DNA from: Deltaproteobacteria bacterium
GTDB taxonomy: Bacteria; Desulfobacterota; DSM-4660; Desulfatiglandales; Desulfatiglandaceae
DNA: 64,000 nucleotides
Direction: 5' to 3'
Assembly: GCA_019307815.1 (NCBI GenBank)
Contig: JAFDIV010000027.1
Location: 34,992 to 98,991 of the forward strand
Positions 26,282 through 35,937 of the stretch are shown here, in pieces. The notes beneath the pieces are model-generated. The model did no database searches, had not been told where the DNA came from, and saw nothing but the letters and a program-made list of their open reading frames with translations. Position 1 is the first letter of the stretch, and each line of letters starts with the position of its first letter. The position numbers were made by a program, and so were the translations under genes.

Positions 26282-28577
26282 ACGGGCCAAAGGCGCCATA
26301 AAAGGGATCGTTCAGGGAGTTGGGTTCAGACCCTTTGTATACCAATTGGCCCAGCGCTACAAGCTCAGTGGATATGTGAGCAATACCCCTTTTGGTGTTG
26401 ATCTTGAAGTGGAAGGAGAAGAGGAAAACGTAGAGCAGTTCGTCAGGGCCGTGGTCTCTGATCCCCCTCCCCTCGCCCAGATAGCCTCGGTAGAGTGGCG
26501 GGAAATCCCCCCCAGGCAGGAAACAGGGTTTGAAATCAGAAAAAGCCAGGTGGGCCCAGAGCGCTCCACACTGATCTCTCCTGATGTCTGTATATGCCAG
26601 GACTGTCTGTCCGAATTGCTTGATCCCCATGACAGACGCTACCGCTATCCCTTTATAAACTGTACCAATTGTGGCCCAAGGTATACTATTATACAGGATA
26701 TCCCTTATGATCGGGCCACCACCACCATGAAAAAGTTCCGGATGTGCCCGGCCTGTCAGCAGGAATATGATAACCCCTTGAATCGCCGCTTTCACGCACA
26801 GCCCAATGCCTGCTGGGACTGTGGCCCCCGCGTCTTTCTCCATGACGCCGAAGCCAATCCAGTACCTACTCCCGATCCTATCAAGGAGACCATTGCACTT
26901 TTGGAAAAGGGGTATATCCTTGCCATAAAGGGACTAGGAGGTTTTCATCTTGCGGTGGACGCCTCTAACCACCGTGCTGTGGTGCGGCTGAGGCGAAGGA
27001 AGCATCGGGAAGAAAAGCCTCTGGCTATTATGGTTAAGGATCTGGAAACGGCGCGTACCATTGCCCACCTTAATGAAGCAGAGGCAGAGGTCCTCGCATC
27101 GCACCAGAGGCCCATTGTGCTTCTGAAAAAGCGGCGATTTCACGGCCTTTCCCCCCAAGTGGCCCCGAAAAATCAGTACTTTGGGATTATGCTCCCCTAT
27201 ACGCCTCTACATTATCTTCTTATGGAGGGCAATTACCGAGCCCTTGTCATGACCAGCGGAAACATGACCGAGGAACCCATCACAATTGATAATAATCATG
27301 CCTTTCGTTATCTAAAAGGCATAGCCGACTTCTTCCTTGTGCACAATCGCGATATCTACCTTCGAAGCGATGACTCTGTTGTCCGAATCGTGGATGGCAC
27401 TCCAAGGCAAATCCGGAGGTCTAGGGGCTACGTTCCGGTCCCCGTATTTCTCTCGCAGGACATCTCTCCCCTTGTGCCTACCTTGGCCGTGGGCGCAGAA
27501 CTAAAGAACACCATATGCCTTACCAAAGAAAACCGTGCCTTTTTGAGTCAACATATCGGAGATATGGAGAACCTGGAGACCTTTCAGTTCTTCCAGCTCA
27601 CAATAAAGCACCTGAGAAGGATTCTGGAAATCCAACCTCAAGTTATTGCCCATGACTTGCATCCTGACTATTTGAGTACGAAATTCGCTGTCAAACAAAC
27701 TGAGCTGCCCACTATCGGCGTGCAACACCACCATGCCCACATTGTTAGCTGCATGGCAGAGCACGGATTGGTAGAACCGGTGATAGGGCTGGCCATGGAT
27801 GGGACAGGACTTGGCGACGATGCCCACATCTGGGGCTGCGAGTTCATGCTATCGGATCTGACTAGTTACAAAAGAGTGGCCCATCTGGACTACCTGCCTC
27901 TTCCAGGCGGTGACATGGCTGCCAAATACCCTTGGCGAATGGCGTTGGCTTATCTATACAAGGCCTTTGGGGAAAATCTGTTCGAGATTCCCATTCCCTT
28001 TGTACAGCGCCTTGACCAAGCAGAGGCAAAACTAGTCCTGAAAATGGCCCAAAGGGCGGTTAATTCCCCCCTTACCTCAAGCTGTGGAAGGCTTTTTGAT
28101 GCAGTGGCATCCTTGATTGGCCTACGGGACCGTATCGCCTTTGAAGGGCAAGCCGCCATTGAGCTGGAGATGTGTCAGCAGGGAAGTGATGAAATCATCT
28201 ACCCTACATCTATCCGGCGGGAAAGGGATGTTTGGATCTTGGAGACATCTCAACTAATCAAGGCTATTGTTGAGGACATCATAAGGGGTATCCCCAGGGG
28301 TAGAATCAGCCATCGTTTTCATAACACCCTTGTTCGCTTGTTCGTGGAGATGACCCTGGAGATACATCGGGAAACAGGCATTACCACAGTGGTGCTTAGC
28401 GGTGGATCCTTTCAAAATGTAACCCTCTTGACCAGTCTTACCAGGGCCCTCAGGGATCAAGGATTTTCTGTATATTCGCATTGCTTGGTCCCCACAAACG
28501 ACGGGGGCCTGGCCCTGGGCCAGGCCATATGTGCTGCCTTGAAGTTGGCCGGTAAAAAGGGAAAATTCCAAGGATAA
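26274..28577 (+). CDS. hypF: Carbamoyltransferase HypF
   Basis: 767 residues. Acylphosphatase domain (GIVQGVGFRPFVYQ, ~10-95), two zinc-finger pairs (CQDC...CTNC and CPAC...CWDC, ~110-190), YrdC-like domain (~205-390) and a C-terminal Kae1-like ATPase/carbamoyltransferase (HHHAHIVSCMAEHG). It makes the thiocarboxamide on HypE that becomes the CN ligands of [NiFe] hydrogenase. ATG 26274 is chosen because homologues begin right before KGIVQGVGF; it overlaps hypB by 8 nt. Confidence 0.96.
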   Translation: MHKRAKGAIKGIVQGVGFRPFVYQLAQRYKLSGYVSNTPFGVDLEVEGEEENVEQFVRAVVSDPPPLAQIASVEWREIPPRQETGFEIRKSQVGPERSTLISPDVCICQDCLSELLDPHDRRYRYPFINCTNCGPRYTIIQDIPYDRATTTMKKFRMCPACQQEYDNPLNRRFHAQPNACWDCGPRVFLHDAEANPVPTPDPIKETIALLEKGYILAIKGLGGFHLAVDASNHRAVVRLRRRKHREEKPLAIMVKDLETARTIAHLNEAEAEVLASHQRPIVLLKKRRFHGLSPQVAPKNQYFGIMLPYTPLHYLLMEGNYRALVMTSGNMTEEPITIDNNHAFRYLKGIADFFLVHNRDIYLRSDDSVVRIVDGTPRQIRRSRGYVPVPVFLSQDISPLVPTLAVGAELKNTICLTKENRAFLSQHIGDMENLETFQFFQLTIKHLRRILEIQPQVIAHDLHPDYLSTKFAVKQTELPTIGVQHHHAHIVSCMAEHGLVEPVIGLAMDGTGLGDDAHIWGCEFMLSDLTSYKRVAHLDYLPLPGGDMAAKYPWRMALAYLYKAFGENLFEIPIPFVQRLDQAEAKLVLKMAQRAVNSPLTSSCGRLFDAVASLIGLRDRIAFEGQAAIELEMCQQGSDEIIYPTSIRRERDVWILETSQLIKAIVEDIIRGIPRGRISHRFHNTLVRLFVEMTLEIHRETGITTVVLSGGSFQNVTLLTSLTRALRDQGFSVYSHCLVPTNDGGLALGQAICAALKLAGKKGKFQG

Positions 28578-28587
28578 AGAGGTAATC

Positions 28588-29673
28588 ATGAAATATATTG
28601 ATGAATACCGGGACAGGGACTTGGCTCAAGCCTTGGTGAAAAGGCTCAGGGATACCATAACAAGACCAATCCGTTTGATGGAAATATGCGGAACCCATAC
28701 CATGGCCATTTTCAAGCATGGGATTAGAAGCCTGCTTGGGGACCTGGTTGATCTGGTATCTGGCCCAGGCTGTCCTGTGTGCGTTACGTCCATCGAAGAG
28801 GTGGACCGGTCGGTAAAACTGGCTAGGATTCCCCAGGTGATTCTCACCACGTTTGGGGACATGATAAGAGTGCCGGGTACCGAATCCTCGCTGGAAGAAG
28901 AAAAGGCCCGGGGTGCAGACATAAGGGTAGTGTACTCCACATTTGATGCCTTGAAAATCGCTGCTGAAAACAGGGAAAAACAGGTTGCCTTTCTAGGCAT
29001 TGGGTTTGAGACCACTGCCCCTACTGTAGCCGCTGCCATTAAAACGGCTTCCCAAAGGGGCTTGGAAAATTTCTCTGTTCTTTCGGCCCATAAACTATTG
29101 CCCCCGGCCATGCACGCCTTGTTGCAAAGTGGACAATTGCACATTGACGGATTCATCTGCCCTGGGCATGTGACCACGGTGATAGGCACCTCTGCCTATG
29201 AGCAAATCGCTGCCCAATACGGTACTCCTTGCGTGGTAGTAGGGTTCGAGCCTGTGGATATCCTTCAGGGCATCCTGATGTTGGCCGAACAAATAGAACA
29301 GCACCAGGCAGAGGTTCAGATCCAGTACAGGCGCGGCGCCGAGCCCTCTGGTAACTTGCAAGCATTGGAGATCATGACAGAGGTCTTTGAGCCATGTGAT
29401 GCACCATGGAGGGGCCTTGGGGTGATCCCCAAAAGTGGGCTTTCCATCCGTCCGGTCTATGAGACCCACGATGCAAGGAGACGCTTTGACTTGGAAGTGC
29501 CTGTTGCCAAGGATCCTCCGGGGTGTAGATGCGCAGAGATCCTTCGTGGAGCGGTCAAACCGCCTGACTGCAAGCTCTTCCGTACCAGATGCACCCCCAG
29601 GACTCCTGTGGGCCCCTGCATGGTATCCAGTGAGGGAACCTGTGCCGCCTATTTTAAATATCATTCGGAATAG
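28588..29673 (+). CDS. hypD: Hydrogenase Fe(CN)2CO assembly scaffold HypD
   Basis: 361 residues with conserved Cys of ICGTHT and GPGCPVCVTS, ICPGHVTTVIG, and a C-terminal cysteine cluster (CRCAEILRG, CKLF, CTPRTPVGPC) for the [4Fe-4S] centre. Together with HypC it carries the Fe(CN)2CO unit. hypC, normally just before hypD, and hypE, normally just after, are absent here; the spacing to hypF is only 10 nt, so they are not hidden. Confidence 0.96.
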   Translation: MKYIDEYRDRDLAQALVKRLRDTITRPIRLMEICGTHTMAIFKHGIRSLLGDLVDLVSGPGCPVCVTSIEEVDRSVKLARIPQVILTTFGDMIRVPGTESSLEEEKARGADIRVVYSTFDALKIAAENREKQVAFLGIGFETTAPTVAAAIKTASQRGLENFSVLSAHKLLPPAMHALLQSGQLHIDGFICPGHVTTVIGTSAYEQIAAQYGTPCVVVGFEPVDILQGILMLAEQIEQHQAEVQIQYRRGAEPSGNLQALEIMTEVFEPCDAPWRGLGVIPKSGLSIRPVYETHDARRRFDLEVPVAKDPPGCRCAEILRGAVKPPDCKLFRTRCTPRTPVGPCMVSSEGTCAAYFKYHSE

Positions 29674-29740
29674 TGAAATATGCCTGGTATTCGGTTACCT
29701 TGCGCCTATCTCTAAGTGTAACTATTAGGTCAAATATTCA

Positions 29741-30415
29741 ATGTTTGAAACCCTTACACTTGCCAATCTGCCACAACGAGCACTCAAAGTGATCCGCCCA
29801 CCCTCCAGTACCAGGCCTGTCATTTGGCTTGTGGAAGAATATGGGGCGAAGGTGGTTGTTAAGGATTTCAGCAGAAACGGGTTTTTTTATCGAAACATTT
29901 TTGGACGCTTCCTTATATGGAGGGAAGAAAAGGCCTATAGGCGGTTAAAGAACCTGGAAGGTGTGCCTAGATGTTATGGAACCATCGACGGGCTCGCAAT
30001 CATAACAGAGTTCATTGATGGCAAGACCCTAAAACAAATTGAAAAGGAGCGGAGGCTTACCCCTAGTTTTTTCTCAAGATTTGAGGAACTCGTTGAGGCA
30101 TTTCACGCCCGCGGAATCGCACATTGTGACCTTAAGAGGACTCCTAACATCCTGGTTACAAGAGACGACAGGCCTTATATTCTGGACTGGGCAGCGGCCG
30201 TGTCTTCCAATGAATGCCGTATTTTTCCACTCACCCGACTTTACAATCGCCTGGTCCGGGATGACGAAATGGCGATCATTAAAATAAAGCTACGCCACCT
30301 TCCTGAGGAAGTTAGTGCAGAGCAACAGTTGGTCTACGAAAGACGAAGTAAGGCCGAACAAGTGGTTAGGGCAATACGGGATAAACTCAGAGAATGGTTA
30401 CAACGGGTGGCTTAG
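29741..30415 (+). CDS. Small RIO/lipopolysaccharide-kinase-like protein kinase
   Basis: 224 residues, a compact kinase fold. The ATP-binding lysine is K41 in VVVKDF, the catalytic loop is HCDLKRTPNILV (D130, N136) and the metal-binding Asp is D149 in ILDW, in place of the usual DFG. These features are those of RIO-like and Kdo/WaaP-like kinases. No membrane segment is seen. It follows hypD by 67 nt with no strong Shine-Dalgarno. Substrate unknown; it might phosphorylate a protein or a sugar. Confidence 0.72.
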   Translation: MFETLTLANLPQRALKVIRPPSSTRPVIWLVEEYGAKVVVKDFSRNGFFYRNIFGRFLIWREEKAYRRLKNLEGVPRCYGTIDGLAIITEFIDGKTLKQIEKERRLTPSFFSRFEELVEAFHARGIAHCDLKRTPNILVTRDDRPYILDWAAAVSSNECRIFPLTRLYNRLVRDDEMAIIKIKLRHLPEEVSAEQQLVYERRSKAEQVVRAIRDKLREWLQRVA

Positions 30416-30442
30416 AGAATGGGGAGCCCCACAAAAGAGTCC

Positions 30443-31156
30443 TTATTCACAAGCCGAATCCTTCTTGTTCTCTGACGGTGTAACCAGGATCTTATGAGCC
30501 ACACCTCTTCCTAAGGCCAAACGAGTACAATCATGGGCCAATATGAGCCTCCCCCTCCCGTCGTTGCTGATAACCTCCACTGTGTCACCAACCCGAAGGC
30601 CCAAAGAGGCCAATCTACTCCTGGCTGTTGAGCCCCCTGCAATATCCCTAACAAGCATTATCTCCCCAGGTTTTGCCATTGCCAAAGGTATTACAGGCTT
30701 TCGCTTGGCTAAACACTGGGAGCACAAGCCGTAAATTTCCATCTTGTGCTGGAGCATCTGGAATCCGTATCTTGCGGCCACTTCCTGCTGCAATTGCTCT
30801 ATCTGATCGTCTTCAAATTCAATAATCCTTCCACATTTGGTGCAGATCAGGTGATCATGGTGTCTGCCAAGATGCCTGTGCTCATAGCGAACTGGCTGAT
30901 TTTCAAATTGCTTTCGCTGAGCAAAGCCCAGTTCCACCATATGATTCAGGCATTGTCTTACGAACTCCGGTTCATAGTCATACCCATTATCCTTAAGAAT
31001 GCGCATCAAATCTTCAAGAGTGATATGATCCTCCGTACTAAGAAAGGCGTCAATGATATTCAGCCGATCCTCCAACCGATCCGCTCCACCTGCCTCCAAT
31101 AGAACACGAAAATTTGCCTTCTCAGTATGCTTGTTAAATGTTTTCATTGGTACCAT
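30443..31156 (-). CDS. Fur-family regulator fused to a FeoA (SH3-like) domain
   Basis: 237 residues. The first ~150 are Fur: winged-helix region, HHDHLICTKCGRIIEF (metal-binding His and first CxxC) and GLCSQC (second CxxC). After a short linker, residues ~158-230 are a FeoA-like domain (MLVRDIAGGSTARSRLASLG, GDTVEVISNDG). FeoA aids the FeoB ferrous iron transporter, and DtxR-type regulators carry such domains; a Fur-FeoA fusion may sense or couple Fe(II). No feoB is next to it. A palindrome upstream may be its own operator. Confidence 0.88.
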   Translation of the reverse strand: MVPMKTFNKHTEKANFRVLLEAGGADRLEDRLNIIDAFLSTEDHITLEDLMRILKDNGYDYEPEFVRQCLNHMVELGFAQRKQFENQPVRYEHRHLGRHHDHLICTKCGRIIEFEDDQIEQLQQEVAARYGFQMLQHKMEIYGLCSQCLAKRKPVIPLAMAKPGEIMLVRDIAGGSTARSRLASLGLRVGDTVEVISNDGRGRLILAHDCTRLALGRGVAHKILVTPSENKKDSACE

Positions 31157-31244
31157 ATTCGCTTTTGCTCCAACAGATTTGTCGTATTATATAGATCCCT
31201 TGGTTATTCAAGGATAGTTTTTGGTTGTTTATACCCTATAAAAT

Positions 31245-31259
31245 TTATTCAAAGAATAA
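31245..31259 (-). promoter_or_regulatory. Candidate Fur/PerR-type operator upstream of fur-feoA
   Basis: Perfect 15-bp palindrome TTATTC-AAA-GAATAA about 90 nt before the fur-feoA start; a related half, TTATTCAA, recurs at 31204-31211 near a TATAAT (minus strand). Similar in form to Fur-superfamily boxes; binding is inferred. Confidence 0.45.
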
Positions 31260-31277
31260 CTGCTCCACGTTCTTATT

Positions 31278-32153
31278 TCAATTATTTTCCTGAAAATAGC
31301 CCACAAATCCCTTTACTGCATTAACCATAAAGGTCCGCTCCCTTTCTTGGACTTCAGGATACATACTAGTATAGGCCTCAAGGTTTCTGTCCTCCCGCAG
31401 AAGCCTGTTAACGCACCTCTCCACAAGATCCTGTCCGGCCAAAGCGACTTCTTCCTCAATTAGCTTACTCCAGAAAAGAATCTGATCCCTGAACCGTATC
31501 AAAAGCCTGTGGGAACTTGTGCTCCACCCAAAATGGGCATAATAAATTCTTTGATCTGGGACTCGAAGCAAACTATCAATGCTATCCAAAAATACATCAA
31601 GGAAAAACCGGGGTGGGGTTGCTGGTCGAAGATACTCACGTCCATTTACCATAAGGTAATTCCCACCGGCCTCGCCTACAAACAAGGCGCCTTTATATGC
31701 ATAGCATAGGTGATGAGGGGCATGACCTGGTGTTTCAATTATGTTTAAACCATCTAGCCTAAAATCCCGATGACTTACCAACCTGTCCTCGTTCACAGGT
31801 TTTGGAGGCCCATACATCTGGGCAATCTCACCCAGTACCTTTAAGCTACCCTCCCAGAGCCTTGAAGGGTCAATAATGTGTTTGAGCGCATTCTCATGGC
31901 AAATCGCCTTTGCCATAGGATAGTGCCTCAATATGTCACTCAGGGCTCCAGCGTGGTCAATATGTATATGTGTAACAAAGATATAATCGAGCCTCTTTAC
32001 CCCGTGATCCTCCAGGGATGATATGAGTCGATCAGCCGTGCTGGCAGGTCCAACGTCTACAATTATATTATATGCATTACGTACAAGCCATGTCCCGATG
32101 AATCCATCGAATTCTGGCCTTTTCTGTTTGATTTCAATCAATATCTGCTCCAT
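31278..32153 (-). CDS. Metallo-beta-lactamase-fold hydrolase
   Basis: 291 residues from ATG 32153 (AGGAAAAAGG upstream; an earlier start would add 25 unrelated basic residues). The metal motif THIHIDHAG, a downstream TPGHAPHH and GEAGG Asp/Glu region identify an MBL-fold enzyme. The C-terminal ~100 residues are helical with no known domain. Such proteins cover glyoxalase II, lactonases and flavodiiron relatives; substrate cannot be told. The gene lies upstream of fur-feoA on the same strand, 121 nt apart. Confidence 0.85.
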   Translation of the reverse strand: MEQILIEIKQKRPEFDGFIGTWLVRNAYNIIVDVGPASTADRLISSLEDHGVKRLDYIFVTHIHIDHAGALSDILRHYPMAKAICHENALKHIIDPSRLWEGSLKVLGEIAQMYGPPKPVNEDRLVSHRDFRLDGLNIIETPGHAPHHLCYAYKGALFVGEAGGNYLMVNGREYLRPATPPRFFLDVFLDSIDSLLRVPDQRIYYAHFGWSTSSHRLLIRFRDQILFWSKLIEEEVALAGQDLVERCVNRLLREDRNLEAYTSMYPEVQERERTFMVNAVKGFVGYFQENN

Positions 32154-32504
32154 AGTCCTTTTTCCTCTCGCTTTTGCGGTCTTTCTCCTAGTATGGGCTA
32201 TGGCAGAAGCAAATGAGGTCCGTCCCAATCCATATCCCCAGGCTTGCTACCCAGCCATAAATAAAGAAGAATTTAGTTGAAATAAAAGTTAACGTTAAAG
32301 CTCATTAGAATCCAGCAAATTTTTAGATTAATATGTTTCTTCTGAAATCCGATATAGAACCTAAGCAAAGAGGTTCCGTGTTAATTAACCAAGGCTGCCA
32401 TTAAGGTTGCAAGGGGATAAGAATCCTCAAGTGTGATTTTTGCCTTTTGCCAAGGCAAAAACGCATCGGCTCAGCCCCCAAAAGGATCTTCTTGAGGAAA
32501 AAGG
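32154..32504. other. Divergent intergenic region before the hybrid kinase
   Basis: 351 nt, AT-rich in its centre, without a gene. Its one clear element is the 10-bp stem inverted repeat at 32437-32461, inside the leader of the kinase gene. Confidence 0.5.
32437..32461. repeat. Perfect inverted repeat in kinase leader
   Basis: Arms TTTTTGCCTT and AAGGCAAAAA with a TTGCC loop, about 45 nt before the kinase ATG. No U-tract follows, so an operator or RNA hairpin is more likely than a terminator. Confidence 0.55.
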
Positions 32505-34568
32505 ATGAAAACCAGGGAAATTCAAAATATCCTCATTGTGGACGATGAGGAGTTCATTTTAACCAGCACCCAACGGCTTTTAGAAAAAAGTGGGTATTCC
32601 TGCCAGACTGCCACCAGCGGCAAGGAGGCACTTGAACTGCTACAGAAAGAAAAGTTCGACCTAGTAATCTCTGATATCAACATGCCGGAGATGGATGGCC
32701 TGGAGCTAATGAAAAAATCAAAGGAACTGTTTCCTAACCTCCATTTTATCATTACAACAGGCCATATTACGGAATATTCCTTTGGCGACATCATTGAAGC
32801 TGGAGCAGCGGATTTCATTACCAAGCCATTTGAAATAAAGGAGCTAAACGCAAAGATCGGAAGGATTGAGAGAGAGCAACGAATCCTCCGGGAACTGAAG
32901 CACACTAATGATGAGCTGGAGGCCGCTATTGAAAGGGCCAATGAAATGGCTGTAAAGGCCGAATTGGCTTCCCTGGCGAAAAGTGAGTTCCTTGCCAATA
33001 TGAGTCACGAAATCCGTACCCCATTGAACGGGGTTATTGGCTTTACAGATATGCTCCTGGACACGGAGCTTACCGAAGAGCAGCAGGACTATGCAAAAAC
33101 CATCAAGCGCAGTGGTGAGGCGCTTCTTTCTCTCATAAACGACATCCTGGACTTTTCCAAAATCGAAGCAGGTCAAATGGAGCTCGAGGAGATCGACTTT
33201 GATCCTGAAATCCTATGCTTTGATGTCTGCGAACTGGTCAAACCGCGTATTGCCGGCCGGCCCGTAGAATTACTTTGTAGGATTGGATCCGAAGTACCTT
33301 CCAAGGTCAAAGGCGACCCCCACCGGTATCGACAGGTATTGCTTAACCTGTTAGGCAATGCAGTTAAGTTCACTGAAGCGGGTGAGATTGAGCTTTCACT
33401 TGATGTTGACCAAGACACTGACAAAGAGGTTAAGCTCCATGTTCGAGTGAGAGATACGGGAATCGGTATCCCTGAAGACAAGTTGTCCCTGATCTTCGAA
33501 CCTTTCCAGCAGGCCGATGGCTCGACAACCAGAAAATACGGAGGCACAGGCCTTGGATTGCCCATTTGCAAAAAGATATCCAACCTTATGGAAGGTGATG
33601 TTTGGGCGGAAAGTGAAAAGGGGAAAGGCAGTATTTTTCATTTCACTGCATGGCTTGCCAAATCAAAAGAGGCAGATACGCGACAGTTGGCTCCCGTATC
33701 CCTGTCGGGAAAGAAAGTGCTCTTGGTTGACGACAATCACACAAACCTCGAAATCCTTACCCATATCATGGAAAAGGCACGTATGAGGGTGGTTACGTGC
33801 ACTGAGAGTAAGGAAGTCATATCAAGACTTGAGGAAGCCCACAATTCAGGGGACCCTTTTCATCTGTGCATTATGGATATCAAGATGCCCGAAATGAACG
33901 GTTATGAAGTAGCTAGACAGATTCGAAACAGTTCCAAACCCTTCCGCAACATCCCTCTTCTGGCATTTTCTTCCTCTGTGGCCGGTGGGGCCAAGTCATG
34001 TAGTGAAGCGGGCTTTGATGGATTCTTATCCAAACCCGTGCGACGAGAAAAACTTCTTCGCATGGCCGAGAGGCTTGTGAGTGAAGCAGAAAAGCCTGAA
34101 GCCTGCCAGGAACAAGGTAAAAAGAAAATCATGACCCAATACTCTGTCCAAGAGGACATTAAACGCTCCATTCGGATCTTGCTTGCAGAAGACAACCCCG
34201 TAAACCAAAAATTGGCAAAGCTAATGCTCACAAAGGCAGGTTATCAGGTTGAGGTGGCAAATAATGGCAAAGAGGTGCTTGAGAAGTTAGAAAAAAATCC
34301 CCAAGCCTATCATCTAATTTTTATGGATGTCCAAATGCCAGAGATGGACGGGATCACCGCAACAAAGGCCATACGACGGAAAGAGGCCCAAAAGGCAACT
34401 CTCGCCAACGGACATATCCCTATAGTGGCAATGACCGCTAATGCCATGAAAGGGGATCGTGAAAATTGTTTGGAAGCTGGGATGGATGATTACATAACAA
34501 AACCCATCAAAAGGGAAGTGGTCTTTGAAATGGTCAATAAATGGGTAATGAATAAGGAGGCATCATGA
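32505..34568 (+). CDS. REC-histidine kinase-REC-REC hybrid sensor
   Basis: 687 residues. Receiver 1 (D57 in [11 protein letters not shown]), short coiled coil (~125-155), HisKA with His168 in [11 protein letters not shown], ATPase domain to ~395, receiver 2 (~405-530, D458 in [10 protein letters not shown]) and receiver 3 (~555-680, D608 in [10 protein letters not shown]). This is a cytoplasmic BarA/LuxQ-like phosphorelay kinase. Its stop overlaps an HPt gene by 4 nt, so the phosphate very probably passes to that HPt and then to the downstream REC-GGDEF protein. Confidence 0.92.
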   Translation: MKTREIQNILIVDDEEFILTSTQRLLEKSGYSCQTATSGKEALELLQKEKFDLVISDINMPEMDGLELMKKSKELFPNLHFIITTGHITEYSFGDIIEAGAADFITKPFEIKELNAKIGRIEREQRILRELKHTNDELEAAIERANEMAVKAELASLAKSEFLANMSHEIRTPLNGVIGFTDMLLDTELTEEQQDYAKTIKRSGEALLSLINDILDFSKIEAGQMELEEIDFDPEILCFDVCELVKPRIAGRPVELLCRIGSEVPSKVKGDPHRYRQVLLNLLGNAVKFTEAGEIELSLDVDQDTDKEVKLHVRVRDTGIGIPEDKLSLIFEPFQQADGSTTRKYGGTGLGLPICKKISNLMEGDVWAESEKGKGSIFHFTAWLAKSKEADTRQLAPVSLSGKKVLLVDDNHTNLEILTHIMEKARMRVVTCTESKEVISRLEEAHNSGDPFHLCIMDIKMPEMNGYEVARQIRNSSKPFRNIPLLAFSSSVAGGAKSCSEAGFDGFLSKPVRREKLLRMAERLVSEAEKPEACQEQGKKKIMTQYSVQEDIKRSIRILLAEDNPVNQKLAKLMLTKAGYQVEVANNGKEVLEKLEKNPQAYHLIFMDVQMPEMDGITATKAIRRKEAQKATLANGHIPIVAMTANAMKGDRENCLEAGMDDYITKPIKREVVFEMVNKWVMNKEAS

Positions 34569-34879
34569 ACCTGGAAGAACTTTCAGCGAATCTCGGACTT
34601 GACAAAGAGGACTATTTAGAACTTATTGAACTCTTGATCGAGTCAGGAAATCAGGATCTGGCGAATCTTCGCCAAGCCCTGGCCCAAAATGACCCAGAAA
34701 CAGCAGCAAAAGCTGCCCACTCCCTAAAAGGTGCTGCGGCCAACCTGGGCCTTACAGAATTGTCCGAGCTTGCCAAAGAGGCGGAGCTCCAAGCTAAACA
34801 GGGGACCCTCCAGGGCATGGAAGAAAAGATCCAGGCACTGAAGGGCCGATTGGATCAAGTGGCAGAACTGGCCTCCTAA
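34565..34879 (+). CDS. Histidine phosphotransfer (HPt) protein
   Basis: 104 residues, all helical; phospho-accepting His52 in [12 protein letters not shown]. It overlaps the hybrid kinase gene (ATGA) and precedes the REC-GGDEF gene, so it is the likely phosphate shuttle between them. Confidence 0.92.
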   Translation: MNLEELSANLGLDKEDYLELIELLIESGNQDLANLRQALAQNDPETAAKAAHSLKGAAANLGLTELSELAKEAELQAKQGTLQGMEEKIQALKGRLDQVAELAS

Positions 34880-34950
34880 TCCACAGAAAACCTGTTGCCT
34901 TATAGCTCCGCTTCATCACATATGTGATGCATTACGAGGAGATCCGCGTC

Positions 34951-35937
34951 TTGAAAGATTGCTACCCCATACTGATCGTAGAGGACAATCCTGTCTCGCG
35001 AAAGCTTCTTGAGAAGACCCTCAAGAAAGGGGGCTATGAGGTTGTCTCTGCAGCCAGCGGTCTGGAGGCCCTGGAGTTGTTCAAGAAAAGATTTTTTCCC
35101 ATCGTCATCACAGACTGGATGATGCCCGAGATGGACGGCCTGGAGTTGTGTCGCCACATCAGGACCATGGATCTCCCAGGCTATGTCTTTATTATTCTCC
35201 TCACAGCAAAAGACACCAAGGAAGATCTCATCACCGGATTGGAGGCCGGCGCAGACGACTACCTCACAAAGCCATTTAATTATCCAGAGTTGAAGGCCAG
35301 GCTGAAAGCAGGCCAAAGGATTTTGGAATTGGAAAAATCACTGAAAAAAGCCAATGAAGAGATCAGGCTTCTATCTATCACCGACTCTCTCACAGGATGC
35401 TACAACCGATATTACTTGATGGAGCGCCTTAATCACGAGATAAAAAGGGCAAGTCGATACAATCACGAGTTATCCGTTATTATGTGTGACATTGACCATT
35501 TCAAAAAGGTCAATGATACCTATGGCCATCAAACTGGTGATCTTGTCCTTAAATCATTTGCCAATACTATCTCCACTTCCATTAGAAAGGATGTAGACTG
35601 GCTCGCCCGCTACGGCGGAGAGGAATTCTTGGTGGTGCTTCCGGAGACCGGTTGGCAGGGGGCCTTGGCCCTAGCAGAGCGTTTACGAAAGGTGGTCGCA
35701 TCAACCAAGACACCAAGCCCCCAAGGGGAAATATCCATAACAGCAAGTTTTGGGGTTACAGGATTTGATACCAAGACCCCTTCTGACAAAGTAAGCCTAG
35801 AGCAGTTGATAAGTGCTGCTGATAGTTACCTTTACCAGGCAAAGGAGGCCGGAAGGAACAGGGTCAAGGGGGGACCTTTAGACGCTCCCATTTCCACGAT
35901 AGATGGAGTCAAAATAGGTTCTTTGTGCCGAATGTAG
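34951..35937 (+). CDS. REC-GGDEF diguanylate cyclase
   Basis: 328 residues from TTG 34951, preceded by GAGGAG at 9 nt; GTG 34924 or ATG 34927 are possible but have no Shine-Dalgarno. Receiver (D55, TDWMMPEMDG), a coiled helix (~125-145) and a GGDEF domain with active GGEEF (ARYGGEEFLVVLP). The inhibitory RxxD site is off register (KDVD at the usual place), so product inhibition may be weak. It should make c-di-GMP when phosphorylated by the upstream relay. The 3' end overlaps the convergent lipB by 60 nt. Confidence 0.88.
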   Translation: MKDCYPILIVEDNPVSRKLLEKTLKKGGYEVVSAASGLEALELFKKRFFPIVITDWMMPEMDGLELCRHIRTMDLPGYVFIILLTAKDTKEDLITGLEAGADDYLTKPFNYPELKARLKAGQRILELEKSLKKANEEIRLLSITDSLTGCYNRYYLMERLNHEIKRASRYNHELSVIMCDIDHFKKVNDTYGHQTGDLVLKSFANTISTSIRKDVDWLARYGGEEFLVVLPETGWQGALALAERLRKVVASTKTPSPQGEISITASFGVTGFDTKTPSDKVSLEQLISAADSYLYQAKEAGRNRVKGGPLDAPISTIDGVKIGSLCRM

